DNA from: Guyanagaster necrorhizus
Taxonomy: Eukaryota > Basidiomycota > Agaricomycetes > Agaricales > Physalacriaceae
DNA length: 64,000 nt
Assembly (NCBI RefSeq): GCF_019112545.1
Contig: NW_025064910.1
Coordinates: 62,001 to 126,000 of the forward strand
Direction of reading: 5' to 3'
The position numbers and the translations under genes were made by a program. Every line of letters starts with the position of its first letter. The stretch's first letter is position 1. A model generated the notes under the pieces. The model saw only the letters and a program-made list of their open reading frames with translations. It ran no database searches and had not been told where the DNA came from. This document shows positions 1 through 12,967 of the stretch, in pieces.

Positions 1-1388
1 CTGACTCATAGCTATTGTTGACACTGGATTGCTTTTTGGCTGACTGAGTGGAATCACTCACTCATTGGCTCTATTTTTTACCTCTCTGTCTCCAGTGCTT
101 GTTCTGGAATCCTCAAGCCTGTTGGCTTTCTTCTGTAGCTTGGCAATCTGCACCCTGATGTCTTCTCACATTTGCTTCTTCTTCAGACAATCCTGAGATA
201 TATGACTCTTCTAGCTACAGTTAAAGCACTTTCTCTCCTTCTTGAGACAGTTGATGTCCATTGGTTTATCACTGCTGGTGTATATTGTTCCAGTGCCTGT
301 CTTTTGTGTGATGTAAGAAGGAGTAGATGATAGACCAAGCTTCATAGTTTCTGATCCTCTGCTTGTCTTTCCATTTGAGGCAATCAGCTTTTTGACTTTT
401 AATGTTATTTCTGCATTTACCACCTTCTGTCATAGTCTTTCTTTGTTCATCTCTATGATCCATTTCTTCCATGCCTCATACCCCTTTGGAATATTGATCC
501 CAATATCAGAGATCATCATAATATATGATTTGGATATTCTGATCTTCAGAAACTCTACCATATGTCTGTCATCATCAACACTGTCTCTGACTTCAGCTAG
601 GGTTCCAAAATGTTCCAGCTCATCAAAGTACTTGCTGGTGATCTTATCACCTATGCAAAGCTCTTTCATCTTGTTTTTGTGGACTTTCTGGACTATGGGG
701 TTGATGAATTTGTTCTTGATCATTTGTTTAAAGATAGGCCAGGATGAGTATCAGTAGTGACTGAGTGGTGGAGCAGAAGGTTGGAGCAAGGAGAAGCCAT
801 TATTGTTTGGCTTTGCTTTCAAAGTACAAGGCAGCAAAAGCTATCTTATTTATGTCTGATCTGAGGTATGTGATATATACTTTAAAGTATTGTTCACAAT
901 CAATGAAGAACTAGTCAATGTCATTCAAGGCTCCTTTAAATGGCTGAGGAGTATGAAGAAGGTTTGGTTTGCATTGAAGCACAGTAGTATTCTGTAGCAG
1001 GGTAGTCATCAGATTGGAATATTCATCAAAAGAAGGACAGTGCCATTTGGTTGGTGGTTCTGAGAATGAGTGTAGTGATCTATTGTCAGCAACCAGACTT
1101 TTCTGTGGGCCTGTTTCAATTCATACAACTACTCTATTGCATACTGTGAATTCTAGTTTGGTGGTCTCTGAGTTATCTCAGACCAGGTCCTTCCTGCTTC
1201 CTTCAGCTTCATCTGGTGGCAGCTGCTCTCTAAGGAGTTGGCTTCCTCATCCTGTCCAAGGATTTCAAAAACTGATGGGCCATGGTAGTTCTTGAGGTTT
1301 TAGCTATTGAGGCCAAAGTGTGGCATCTCAGCCTGAGAAAGTGAGTCAAGAGTATCTAGTGCTGGTAGTTCAGATAGAGGATGCTATA
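1..1388 (-). mobile_element. Old Ty3 element E1, gag C-terminal part (degenerate)
   Basis: Minus-strand translation matches the capsid and zinc-knuckle part of the gag in the two plus-strand Ty3 elements of this window. Around 430-723 it reads FINPIVQKVHKNKMKE and YFDELEHFGTL, the counterparts of FTDPAVQEVHKQKMKE and YFDELERLGRL in Ty3-2. A CCHC knuckle remnant (KCFNC) lies near 200-225. Stops and frame changes are frequent and CpG is almost absent. It continues off the left edge toward pol. It is the same element as 9792-12647, split by the later insertion of Ty3-1. Confidence 0.8.
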
Positions 1389-1902
1389 TATTATGATTTT
1401 TTCCTATTTTCTTTCTTTTTTCTTTGAAAGTGATCTCTATCTTTACTTAGTCAGGGTGCTTAGCCAGTGCTTAGGACCATGGGAATGCTTAGCTCAGCAG
1501 CCCAGTCAGTCATTCTCCTATTGCACTGCTGTGTGCTGTGAAGGGAGAGACAATGCTCATTTTGTCCCTAAATTGCAGTGCACAACCACAGCTCTGCAGC
1601 AAGACAACAGCTTTTGTGGAAAGCCTGACAACGATAGGAGAAATAGCTCTACAGCAGACAATATCTTTTGTGAACAGTTATTTATAGCATGATAACAGAA
1701 CAGTATTTAAGTAGCTTAGTTCTTGCTGTAACACTCCAGTCTTGAACTAAAGTTTTACTTCACCATCTTATCTTGAGCGAACTGCAACACCTTGACCACA
1801 CAACGCTAGTCACACACAAGTGAACTCTGACAGTATAACTCAAAGTGCGAGATTCTGCCAGTTTATCATGTGTCTCTAGTCACATGGAATTTGGGCTTAA
1901 CA
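1389..1902 (+). repeat. 5' LTR of Ty3-1
   Basis: It aligns end to end with 9278-9791. It starts TATTATGATTTT, where the partner has TGTTATGATTTT, and ends TTAACA. An internal TATTTAAGTAG motif is a plausible TATA-type promoter element. Confidence 0.92.
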
Positions 1903-1958
1903 ATTAGTTCGAGACTTCTCGCTTCCCTTTCTCAGGCTCAACTGTGCTGAGAAACTGA

Positions 1959-3128
1959 ATGCCCCCTGCCTTAAATCCATCTGACCCGAACTTTACTCAC
2001 AAGTTCTTCAAACTCTTGGCTTCGATCATTGGAACACTGATCGGTTTATTGATGATCATACAGCTGTACCATGGATGCCAATCTATTACCACCTGGGCCA
2101 TTTGACACTATCAAGAGTTCCAGCATATCCGTACAATCCTTCGAAATGTCATGCCAGACCTCCCCCTCCATGACATCCCTGCCTCTGTCTGAAACTCTGT
2201 CCAACACCCCGAAGAAACAGAAGACAAGCCTGGGTGCTTGACTGAAGAATGTTCTAGGGAAGAGGAGGAGCAGCAGCGGCGACACGAGTATCCCTCAAGA
2301 CCCCTGTCGGCAATCGTCCGAGACCCTGGAAACCCTTGGGCTACAGGCTTTCAACAAACCTGACCTGACACCCCCATCCTCCCTACTGAGCACAGCCTCT
2401 CTGCATCAAGAACAACCATCACCCAGTCTAGAATTGGGCGCCAGACTAGAGACTCCCTGGATGCCGTTCGGATGGCTCCAGTCACTAGAAGTGCCGACAG
2501 GCACCAGTCCCAACACCCCTCATCAACAAGGAGTAGTGGGAGAGGAACAAGAGTCAGTAGTCCCGACCCTTTCTTCGATGACACCAACAGGGACGAAGTC
2601 CAGTACTGGCAAGCAGCGTCAAGAGCAGCCAGTAGACTGGAGCAAGGCCGAGGAGGAGCCACATGCCTACTAAGGTATGGTCCAGTGGTACCAAACCCAA
2701 TACGGCCGACCTTCCACTCCCTTGCCAACTACCTTGATACCACAGTTGGCACTCCCGACTCTCTGTTCTGGGAACCAGCCACTCTCGTCAGTGAGCCCGA
2801 CCCCTGGACCAGACCAGCCAGAGTCATCCATGCCAATAATTACTGCCACGGGGAGCCAACACTCCTCGACGATGACCACCCATTATCATATGGGACAGAC
2901 ACCATTGCCGAAACTGATAATATCCCCATCTGGGGAGATAGGATACCATCAGATCTCAGATCAATCAGGGGAGACGATGAATATATTGACCTCACCAGGG
3001 ACCTCAAAAGGGTCCTCGATGGGCCAATTGCCACCCTTTTCCTCTGCCCCAGATTCTATAGAAACTTCTGCCGGTATCGCAGAGCAGTAGCACCGCTAGC
3101 AGAAGGAGAAGAGGAGCAGCCCGACTGA
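1959..3128 (+). pseudogene. ORF A of Ty3-1 (membrane-anchored protein overlapping gag)
   Basis: The frame opens at ATG 1959 and begins MPPALNPSDPNFTHKFF, followed by a hydrophobic stretch (LLASIIGTLIGLLMIIQL) at about residues 20-37. It stays in one phase up to 3128, interrupted by TGA codons where Ty3-2 has an arginine codon (mostly CGA). From 2472 to 3128 it is open and contains a block (DGPIATLFL, PRFYRNF) also found in Ty3-2. From 2146 onward gag is read in the +1 phase over the same bases. The function is unknown and I recognise no family. Confidence 0.6.
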
Positions 3129-4992
3129 GAGCCTACTCCTCGACCTGGACCCGACGACACCGAGTCAAGCACTCAGCCCCAACCTAACCACCCCAGAAAC
3201 CTTCGGCCAGCAAGGCAGTTCCCTCCTTGAGGGGACCACCGACAAGGAGGCTGAAGGGGACGACGAGGCCGAGGAGGAGGACTGAGGCAGTCGAGTAGTG
3301 GACCCCATCCTTGAGTGGAGAAGTATCATCAGTATGACCATGCACCAAGAACAGGAGAAGAAACGACAGGAACGAGAGGCACAGGAGGAGGAATTTATTC
3401 AGCTGTACTAAGAGCAAGTAGCTGAGTTGTGGAAGGATGACCTCTGGCTATGGTCATCCCTTGGTCAAAGGTACACCACTGCTGACCCCGTTGAGTGGGA
3501 GGAGATTTTACAGTATGCTATGACTGAGTGAGCTATTTTTAATTTCAATCAGCGGTTCTTACATTATCAGATGATGGTGATGCCACTATATCGACCAAGG
3601 TTCGGAAGACAACAGGCACTAATGCCATGGACCCCGAGTGTTATGCCACCCAAATCGGCAAACACGGCATCTTCAATCCGAACAGCAACATCAAGATACT
3701 CGCTCGCCACATCAGCCATCCACAGCATAGCATCTAGGCTAACCCAGTCCTATGTGCAGCTGAGAGTTTATCACCCCAACCCATAGACCGGCACAGGAAG
3801 CTGACTATTGGGAGGACAGCCACCGCCTGATGAAGCAAGCAGATTGGTTCCAACTGATGAGAAGAAGGATGACCCCGAAGCAACTGCACAGGGGTGGACC
3901 ATCAAAGATGGGTGCATCATTAGGAAGGAAGGACCACTGATACCAAGAAGCCTCATCACTGATGATGGGTCCCTCCATTCCTTTCCAGGGCCCCTGACAG
4001 ACTGGGCGGATCCCCCAGAGAGAGAACTCCCAAATCTGATATCGCCTCTTGATCTGAAGGTGCATATACTGAATGTCAGGCCAATGCTCGGGCGGGAGCC
4101 TCTTCCTTTTAAAGGGGCTTCAGATGATATTGACCACTTCCTCATGGACTGTGACCAATATTTCCAGGTATTCGCCTCGTACTTCCTTCACGACATGTAC
4201 AAGGTGAATTACACCACCACCTACTTCAAAGACAAAGCAAAGGTATGGTGGGTATTACTGGCCCCTAACTTCTGGTCGACCACCTGGCAACACAATCGGT
4301 ACCCTGCCTGGCAAGTGTTGAAACAGATGATCCATGACAAGTTCACAGACCCAGTGGTCCAAGAAGTCAACAAATCAAAGATGAAGGAGTACAAGATGGG
4401 TGACAAAGCGGCACCCAATTACTTTGACAAACTGGAGCGACTCGGAAAACTCGCCAGGATCCAGGAGGATGTAGCTGACTCAGGTCACATGGTCAAGTAT
4501 ATGAAGCGAGGAGTACCGCCTCATTACTTGAAGACCATCTCTGATCTTGGCTATAGTGTGCTGGTCGGCTATGACGATTAGAAGGCATGGATCACACTAA
4601 TGTAGCAGGAGCGACAATGATAGAAGACAGAAGCGACAAACCTGTGGGAGCAACACAAGTACCAGGAATAGGGCTTGAAGCCCTCCACCTTCTGCGTGAC
4701 CATGTCTGTCAGGCCTGGCGGCTCAGCTCCAACTTCCCAGAATGACAGGAAGCAAACTGGTAAGAGCCCAAGTACCAGAATGGGTAAGCAGATCGATGTG
4801 GATCACCTCAAGAAGGAGGGGAAATGCTTCAATTGTGGCCAACCAGGCCACATGGTGTGGAACTGCCCAGAGAAGAAGAACAAATGCATGTGGGAGGACA
4901 TCAGGGCACAGATTGCTGAGCTAACCAAAGAAGCACAGGACCTTGGGGAAGATGACAAACCTAAGGAGGTAAAAGATGGGGCCGAACAGTAG
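2146..4992 (+). pseudogene. gag of Ty3-1
   Basis: It starts at the conserved ATG 2146, exactly 187 bases after the ORF A ATG, and keeps one phase to the stop at 4990-4992. It has a basic, proline-rich N-terminal half, then the capsid-like region (LFKG..DIDHF-type block at 4090-4140; KVWWVLLAPNFWSTTW) and a CCHC zinc knuckle (CFNCGQPGHMVWNC, about 4828-4869). Several in-frame stops break it, for example at 3409, 3784 and 3799. Family knowledge: Gag forms the virus-like particle and binds element RNA. Confidence 0.85.
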
Positions 4993-5006
4993 GCGATTCG
5001 ACTGTC

Positions 5007-8000
5007 TTGGCTAAGGACAAGAGTAACAGGTCACATTCTGCTGGACAGACTGACATTTTATCTTCTATAGTACTACTACCTATGGCTAAATTATGCATGC
5101 ATTCGAATATACCTGACCCCATTACTCAGAAACCAGAATCGCCTAAGGAACCGATCTCCATGACTCAAATGCCGACGAAGAGCCGAAGAGGGGCAGAGAG
5201 CCCCATCAAAGGTACATCATCATCAAGAGTTCGCTAAGCTAAAAATACAACAGACTCAATTGCCTTTGGGTCGAACAGGGGTAGAGAGCCCCAACGATTG
5301 GCTAAAGCCATTCGACACCGAATGGACTTGGTGAGCCATCAAAAATGCCAAAAATGAAGAAGCAGCAAAAGCTGTGCTCAAAAATTGGGTACACAAGATC
5401 TGTATCAAAGAAGTGATCGATGACATGATCACAGAGATGCAAAAAGCAGAAAGGTGCCAAGCCTTAGAATGGCTGGATGAACTCCATGGACCATGGAGAT
5501 TCATCCGATGATTCAAATCCTCAGGACAGGACTTGCTAGCTAAAGCACAAATCGAGACACTGACGTCTCGATCTACCCATGCAGTCACTGCCCTGATTGA
5601 CAGTGGCTGCACAGGAAGCAGCATTAACTGAGCTTTCGTCGACAAGCATCAATTGCCCACTCAGGCAACAGCTGCACCCATTCCTGTCTATAACGCTGAC
5701 AGAACAAAGAACCAAGCCAGGTCGATCACCAAATATGTAGAGCTCAGGCTCACCATTGGTGATCACTCCGAACACATCAACTTAGGAGTAACCGATCTAG
5801 GAACCAAGGAAGTGTTCCTTGGTCATGACTAGTTAATCCGACATAACCTGTTAATCAACTGGAAGACCAGATGCATCATTTTCGCTCGATGTCACTGCCG
5901 GAAAATTCCATTCAAGTTACCGGATGAAGATGCCGAGGACTGATGGGACAAAGAAATGGAAGACGGCAAAACAATACTCGCTGTCGACCTACAAAGGGCT
6001 ATTAGCATTCGAGCAATGCACCATGCTAATGACCTAGCAGCAAGAGCTAATGCCGAGAAGGAGGAAAAAACATTTGAAGAGATGGTGCCCACATGGGCAC
6101 GTGACTACCGAGATTTGTTCGATAAAGAAAGTTTCGATGAACTACCTGATGCAAAACCCTGGGACCATGCAATTGAACTAACTCCTAATGCCAATGCCAA
6201 CCTAGACTGCAAGTGTTACTCACTTAGCAACAATGAACAACAAGAACTGGACAAGTTCTTGGAAGAGAACCTATCCACTGGAAGAATCAGGCCATCAAAG
6301 TCACCGATGGCTTCACCCTTCTTTTTCATTAAAAAGAAGGATGGGAAACTCTGACCAGTACAAGATTATCGGAAGCTCAATGAAATGACAATTAAAAATC
6401 ATTACTCACTTCCATTAATCTCAGAACTAATGGACAAACTCTGAGGTGCAAAGTATTACACCAAACTGGATATTCGATGGGGATATAACAACGTGCATAT
6501 CAAGGAGGGCGATGAATGGAAAGCCACTTTTCGAACAAACTGTGGTTTGTTTGAACTGATGGTTATGTTCTTCGGATTGACGAATTCACCAGCCACATTT
6601 CAGTGGATGATGAATGATATCTTTAAAGACCTCATTGCAACAGGAAAAGTAACAATCTACTTGGACGACATTCTAATCATGTCAAAAACCAAAGAGGAAC
6701 ACCGACAGATTGTACGCTAAGTATTATCCTTGATGAGGAAGCATCGACTCTTCCTCAAAGCTGAAAAATGCGAATTCGAAGTATTACAAACTGAATACCT
6801 CAGAGTCATTATCAGTGAAGGAAGCATCAGGATGGACCTGATCAAAGTGGCAGGAGTAATGGAGTGGCCAGAACCGACCAAAAAAAAGAAGTTGCAATCC
6901 TTTTTGGGATTCACAAACTTCTACTGCCAGTTCATTCAGGACTATAGCAAAATAGTCTGGCCAATGATGTAATTAACCAGAAATTCCCCATGGAGTTGGG
7001 GAATTTCCCAATGGGATGCGTTTAACGACCTTAAATGCCAACTAGCTGAAGATGTCATCTTGGCAATACCAAGCCAAGATAGGAAGTTCCGCATAGAAGC
7101 TGACTTCAGTGAAGGCGCAATTGGGGCCATAATATCACAGGAACAGGATAGCAAATGGTGACCAGTCGCCTTCATGTCAAAGGTGCTCACAGTAACTGAG
7201 CGCAACTATGAGATTTACAATAAAGAGCTCCTGGCCATAATGCTCACCCTCACTGAATGGCAGCATTATCTCATTAGAGCCATCCAAACCTTTGAGATCT
7301 GGACAGATCACCAAAACCTCCAATACTTCCAGCAACTCCAAAAGCTGAATCACAGACAAGCCCAATGGGTAACAGAACTATCCGAATATGAGTACACGCT
7401 ACACCACAAAGCTGGTGTAGCAAACAAGAAAGCTGATTTCCTCAGCCACAGGGTGGATCACAACCAAGGAGGAGATGACAACAGGGAGATCGTATTATTA
7501 CAACCGGAACACTTCCAAGCTCTGATCATGCCGACGGAGGAAGAGATGCATGAATGCATCAAAAGTGCCACCCAAGACCTGCATAAATGGAATCAAAGAA
7601 TCGCCCCATCACTCAACCACGAGCGGGGACTAAAGAAAGAAGAGGGTTTGATCCATTATGATGGATGGATCTACATCTCCAGGGATCAAAAACTTCATGG
7701 TGATATTATTGCTACATGCCACAATCATGCAACTGCAGGACATCCCAGAATCACAAAAACCAAAGAGTTGGTACTAAGGAAGTACTGGTGGCCGAAAATG
7801 GACTATGATATCACCCGATATATCAAAGCCTGCGAAACGTGTCAAAGAGGCAAGGCTTCAACACAGGCAAAAGCAGCACCACTTCACCCAAATGAGGTCT
7901 CTTCGTCACCATGAACCCACATCTCGGTCGATATGATAACCGGACTTCCCGAAAGTGATGGCTACGATACCATCATCGTCATAGTCAATCGCTTCTCAAA

Positions 8001-9240
8001 GGCAATCATTCTGATCGCCTGCTCAACCGAATTAACATTGGAGGGCTGGGTGAAGATACTACATGACGAGGTTTATGCAAAGTATGGCATACCTCAAGTA
8101 GTGATTTCTGATAGAGGACCACAATTTGTCTCCAAATTCTTGGATGACTTATATCATCTGCTCCACATCAAACAAAATGCCTCAACGGCATATCACCCAC
8201 AAACAGATGGCCAAACAGAATGGGCCAACCAAGAGATCGAAAAATATTTGTGACTTTTCATCAGTTATCGACAAGACGACTGGACAGAATGGCTCACACT
8301 GGCAGCATTCCAGCATAACAACAGAATTCACTCTGCAATGGGTAAAACACCGTTCTTCGTGAATTATGGGCATAACCTGCCAGTAGCAGAAACAGGATGT
8401 TTTCACACAACAACACCTGCTTCAAAAGATTTTGCAACATCAATGGCAAAAATTCATGACAAGACAAAAGCCACACTAGAAAAAGCTGCTTTATCAATGA
8501 AGAAGCAATACGACAAATGTCAGCGAGTCGCACACGAATACTTGCCAAATGACAAGATCTGGTTGGACACAACAAACCTACACCTTCCCAGACCAAAACA
8601 AAAATTGGCCGACAAGCAAACGGGTCCCTTTAAAGTCATTGCCAAAATTGGCAAATCTGCCTACAAGTTGCAACTACCCGCAACTTGAAAAATTCATAAT
8701 GTTTTCAACGAAATATTATTAAATCCATATGTGGCACCAGCCTTTCCAAACCAAGAAAAACCACCCCCACCTCCTGCCGAACTAATCGATAATGAAGAAC
8801 ATTACAAAATCGATGAAGTTCTAAACCATAAAACCTGAAAGGTTAAAGCATGAGGAGGAGGTATGAAAACAACCATTGACTACCTAGTCAGTTGGAAGGG
8901 ATACAGACCAGAATCCAACCAATGGGTCAATGAAAAATATATGAATGCAGAAGAGGCCATCCATGACTACAAGCACAGAATCAACAAAGTCAACATCGAG
9001 GTGGTTATATTCAATGTTATATCTCAAAAGCAGTATATGGCGACAATGGGACGAGAGAAAATATCTAACCAGATATACATCAACCAACCTGCAGAGCACA
9101 CATACCACTCACTAGAGGACGATAAAGATGGTGGTTCGATGAACGAGCCAGAAATGGTGGGGACATCGAACGAAGATCAATGTCTGACCACAGGTCCAGC
9201 AGATCGGTCACCTCCTGCCGAGGGAGGAGGACTACCCTAA
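5007..9240 (+). pseudogene. pol of Ty3-1 (protease, RT, RNase H, integrase, chromodomain)
   Basis: It begins one base back (-1) relative to gag and shifts phase once more near 5220-5270. Recognisable parts are the protease (ALIDSGCTGSS near 5590), reverse transcriptase ([20 protein letters not shown] near 6660), RNase H (IWTDHQN near 7295), zinc-binding integrase N-domain (HNHATAGHP...CETCQRGK), integrase core (HPQTDGQTEWANQEIEKYL near 8200) and a C-terminal chromodomain (DYLVSWKGYRPESNQWVNE near 8880). More than ten stops are present; many are explained by CGA-to-TGA or TGG-to-TAG/TGA. The stop is at 9238-9240, 37 bases before the 3' LTR. Confidence 0.9.
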
Positions 9241-9277
9241 CTTGACCATCAGGATAATGGTCTTAAGGAGGGGGTAA

Positions 9278-9791
9278 TGTTATGATTTTTTCTGATTTTC
9301 TTTCTTTTTTCTTTGAAAGTGACCCCTATCTTTGCTTAGTCAGGGCGCTTAGCCAGTGCTTAGGACTGCAGGAATGCTTAGCTCAGCAGCTCAGTCAGTC
9401 ATTCTCCTATTGCACTGCTGTGTGCTGTGAAGGGAGAGACAATGCTTGTTTTGTCCCCAAATTGCAGTGCACAACCACAGCTCTGCAGCAAGACAACAGC
9501 TTTTGTGGAAAGCCTGGCAACGATAGGGGAAATAGCTCTACAGCAGACAATATCTTTTGTGAACAGTTATTTATAGCATGATAACAGAACAGTATTTAAG
9601 TAGCTTAGTTCTTGCTGTAACACCCCAGTCTCGAACTAAAGTTTTACTTCACTATCTTATCTTGAGCAAATTGCAACACCTTGACCACACAATGCTAGTC
9701 ACACACAAGTGAACTCTGACAGTATAACCTGGAGTGCGAGGTTCTGCCAGTTTATCACGTGTCTCTAGTCACGTGGAATTTGGGCTTAACA
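9278..9791 (+). repeat. 3' LTR of Ty3-1
   Basis: It starts TGTTATGATTTT and ends TTAACA, 514 bases, the same length as the 5' copy. It is followed at once by the target duplication CTATA. Confidence 0.93.
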
Positions 9792-10865
9792 CTATATAGA
9801 TAGCATATTTTAGCTGTACCAGCAGTGTGTTAGGCATGGGTTGAACCTCATATTTAAAGAGTGGTAGCACTTTTAAGGGATTCTCAGAGTGTTTTCTGTT
9901 ATATAAATAAATAGCTCAGTCAGTAGCTGTATATTGTATAATGTATCTTTGCTTATCATAGTCTGTGACTGAATACCTTCTCTCCAAAGAAGTCATCAGC
10001 TAACTTTCCTTCTTCTATAGCAAGACCATCCTCTTCTGATACAGCCTTTTAAATTCTCTTATTCATGTCCACTGAATATCTCTTCTTTAAGTGCTTCTTT
10101 ATCTGCCTCTCTATACTGTGCCTATAAATCAATCTTGACTGGAACATCCTTCTCATCCTCATTGTCTTCTTCATCTCCCTTATCCACTTTACTCACTTTG
10201 AGGTAGTCAGCAGACAGGTCATAGATTGATGGCTCAGGAGCCTTGAGAGTCATGAGGGAGTTCTCTGTTGGCTCTAGTGCTAGTTTTGATGCTAGAGAGG
10301 CTAGAAAAAGACTGTCAGTGAGATTAAAAAGATCTATCTCTTCAGCCTGTCTCATACACTCAGTGTCTCTTCATTACCTCACTATATCAGTGAAAGTCTC
10401 TATAGAACTGATTGTTGAGGAAGAGAGCAGTGATGCACCCATGTAAGAATTGTTGGAGAACCCACTTGGTGATTCTAGCTCTTGAGAGAACTCAAATTCT
10501 GTATCCTGTGAAGATGAAGCTGGCTTCTGAGTCAAGGGTACTGGTGCTGGTGCTACCAGTACTTTTCTCATAGATTAGTGAGAGAGACTCATAGTTATCA
10601 TTATTGACATATCAGGCCTTGTCTGCTGTAAGAACTTCCACTAGTTCAGAATAGGAGTCATCTTGGTTGTCTGATCTCCACTCTCAGAGACTATTGTCTA
10701 TGCTGTCTGTTGGATTGGGAGGAGGGAACCTGTTGTCCTTCTTGCTGCTTTCAGTGTATAGCCTATAGTAGTTGGATGGAGCTGAGCCCCACTCTGCAGC
10801 CTATTGCTCTCACTCCCATCATCAGTATTGTACAGCATATCAGAGCCTTTCATGCTCCTTCTGTC
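9792..10865 (-). mobile_element. E1, gag middle part (degenerate)
   Basis: This minus-strand sequence is homologous to the gag segment of Ty3-2 around the acidic and EEFIRLYQEQ region. For example, an acidic stretch (GDEEDNEDEKDV) lies at 10122-10355. It is also homologous to element E2 at 21657 onward and 12648-12967, so two old copies of the same family can be compared. It has no long frame and almost no CpG. It is bounded on the left by Ty3-1 and on the right by a solo LTR, both younger. Confidence 0.75.
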
Positions 10866-11330
10866 TGTTATGATTTTTTCTCTTTCATCTCTTTAACCTC
10901 TATTTATGCTTAGTCAGAGTGCTAGAACAAGTGCTTAAGACTGTGGGACAAAAGCTTAGTTATCACAACCAGCCAAGTCTGTTATTGTCTTTTGATGCAA
11001 CAGCATTACCAGATGATGCACAATCAATCTTTTATGTATGATAGTAATGCTCAAGGACAATGAGCACTATGAACAGAGGAACCCACAATAAGTATATAGT
11101 ATTATTAGTAGACCCTGTACAGTATTTAAAGAGGCTTACCTTCACTGATAAATCCCCAGCTTCAAGCTAAAGTTTATTCTATCTCATTCTACTCTCAAGC
11201 TAGTCACACAAAGCCTTGAAGCACAGGGAGTCAACAACAGTACAATAAGTGAACTCTAATGGAAGGCTCAAATATGAAGCCACATTAGTTTATCATATGC
11301 TAGTTGATCATGTGTGGCTTGAGCCTAACA
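10866..11330 (+). repeat. Solo LTR inside E1
   Basis: This 465-base plus-strand LTR starts TGTTATGATTTTTTC and ends CCTAACA. It resembles the Ty3-1 and Ty3-2 LTRs. It is flanked by the exact 5-base duplication CTGTC (10861-10865 and 11331-11335) with no internal region. Inference: a full element inserted here and was reduced to one LTR by recombination between its two LTRs. Confidence 0.92.
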
Positions 11331-12186
11331 CTGTCATTGCACTAATTCTTCCTCATAGAGCTTCTTAGCCTGTCACTCTCACTCAGCTGCATTCAATCTG
11401 TCATAGATGTTGTTGGCATGGAAGTCATATCCTGCAGCCTTATACTTTCTTCTGATGAGAGTAGTGTCTCTCTGCTCATAGAGAGAGCTTAGCATTGATA
11501 GTATGAGGCTAGAAATTGAGAGAATGGGACTCTTTCAGGAGGTAACATACTTGGAGTGTTCTTCTGCAACTCTCCAAGCAACATCAATGGAGTTCTGGGT
11601 ACAGTCTCTAATATCATACTTAGAAGAAACAGTGAAAGAGTCAGAGGATGGTGACTTTTTAAAGAAGTCATCAGGGAGGTTCTCATCCTTATGGTTAGAG
11701 ACCAGAGATAGGACCCATGGGATGCATAGCACTGTCCACAGGTTTCAGAAACCTGTGAGAGAGCAATGCTCATTGTCTCCACTAGCTGTTTGAGGGAGTC
11801 CTGTTAGTCAGAGTTCTTCTTCTTCCTGAACACTCCTTTCATTTGTGCCACTAGGTCTGGCTTCAGGTATGGTTCTGGGTGCAGGCTGAAAAGAGGTTCA
11901 GGCAGAGAGAGAGATGTCATAGAGAGGAAGGTCAGACATAATATTTCTAAGAATTCATTTGATTTGTTAGAAGGAATGGTAGTATCTGACTATTCAAGCT
12001 GTAACTGATTGATGTCTGCAGCAAAGTGATATGATAGTGAGTAGACCTAGAAGTGTTTCTATAATGGAAGCTAAAAGCTTAAAGAAGTCATCTGTTAGAT
12101 CAGTAGTAGTGATGTTGATAGATGGCATTTAGTTTCCTTTGCTCTCAGTGGGTGTGAGGAAAGAAAAATAGAAGTCTTAAACTAAT
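11331..12186 (-). mobile_element. E1, 5' internal region and start of ORF A/gag (degenerate)
   Basis: Read on the minus strand from 12186, it begins with the leader AATTAGTTTAA seen just after the 5' LTR of Ty3-2. A degenerate ORF A/gag N-terminal region follows. Short minus-strand open stretches exist (11489-11782) but none is intact. It is continuous with 10865 once the solo LTR is removed. Confidence 0.7.
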
Positions 12187-12647
12187 TGTTAGGGCTAAGT
12201 GATATGTGACCAATATCATGTGGTAAACAGACACTGTATCACCTTTGTATAGTTATATCTGAGTCTAATGTGTGATGTGTATGATTGTTATATTTTAAGG
12301 TTTATGCAAGTAGACTCAAGTAAGTGGGTATGATAAAGAATAGTTCAAGACTAGAGATACATGGTACTGTTTATGCTACTTATATACCTTTGCCTCATTG
12401 TTAAATATACTGCTGCTAATTGTAAGTGTCTGTGCTATAGTACTCATCATCCTGACAAGACAGTGCTACCTACAAAAGGCTTATTGTGCTGTTGTCAGAG
12501 CATCACTGCAGATCACAAGATAATGGTCAATTGTCCTGACTAAGATTATCCCACATTTTAAGCACTACTAGTGTAGGTGCCCTGACTAAGTGTGAATAGA
12601 GGTCAATATTGAATAAAAGAATAGAAAATAATAGAAAAATTGTAACA
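12187..12647 (-). repeat. 5' LTR of E1
   Basis: On the minus strand it begins TGTTACAATTTTTCTA and ends CCCTAACA, 461 bases. It contains the ACTTAGTCAGGG core shared with the other LTRs here. The outer flank at 12648 is E2 gag sequence, so E1 inserted into E2; the candidate duplication TAGTC cannot be confirmed because the other end lies outside the window. Confidence 0.85.
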
Positions 12648-12967
12648 TAGTCAGTAGCTGCATACTGTAAAATATGTTGTTTCTCATTGTCATCTATGAC
12701 TGAGTACCTCCTTTCCAGAAAAGTTATCAGCCAGCTAACATTCTGCCATAGCTTCTCTGCCCTCTCTTGATATAACTCCTCAAATTCCTCCTTCTGAACC
12801 CTCTGTACCTCTTTCTCCAATACTTCCTTATCAATATCTCTATACTGTATTTATGGGTCAATCTCAGCTGAGACATCTTCCTCATTCTCATTGTTCCCCT
12901 TGTTTCTCCCTTTAAGAAAACTGGTAGGCAGACTATAAATGGATGGCTCAAAGGCTTTGACTGTTAT
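12648..12967 (-). mobile_element. E2, gag fragment between E1 and Ty3-2
   Basis: The minus-strand translation contains EEFEELYQERAEKLW and ILQYAATD, matching EQEFIRLYQEQMAEL and ILQYAATE in Ty3-2 gag. It becomes continuous with 21662 onward when Ty3-2 and one copy of its GTTAT duplication are removed. Confidence 0.8.

Larger units (their letters stand above)
1389..9791 (+). mobile_element. Ty3-1, full-length Ty3/chromovirus LTR retrotransposon, degenerate
   Basis: This 8.4 kb element has two 514-base LTRs and is flanked by the exact 5-base target duplication CTATA (1384-1388 and 9792-9796). Internally it carries ORF A, gag and pol in the order seen in Ty3-2. It is inserted in the minus-strand element E1. 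The LTRs differ at roughly two dozen sites, nearly all transitions, and the 5' LTR begins TA instead of TG. The coding frames are broken by many stops, so this copy cannot be autonomous. A purine-rich tract (AAGGAGGGGGTAA) directly precedes the 3' LTR. Confidence 0.93.

Noticed and set aside
9241..9277. Possible env-like gene after pol in Ty3-1 (and at 21092-21128 in Ty3-2)
   Set aside because: Only 37 bases separate the pol stop from the 3' LTR in each; there is no room for a gene.
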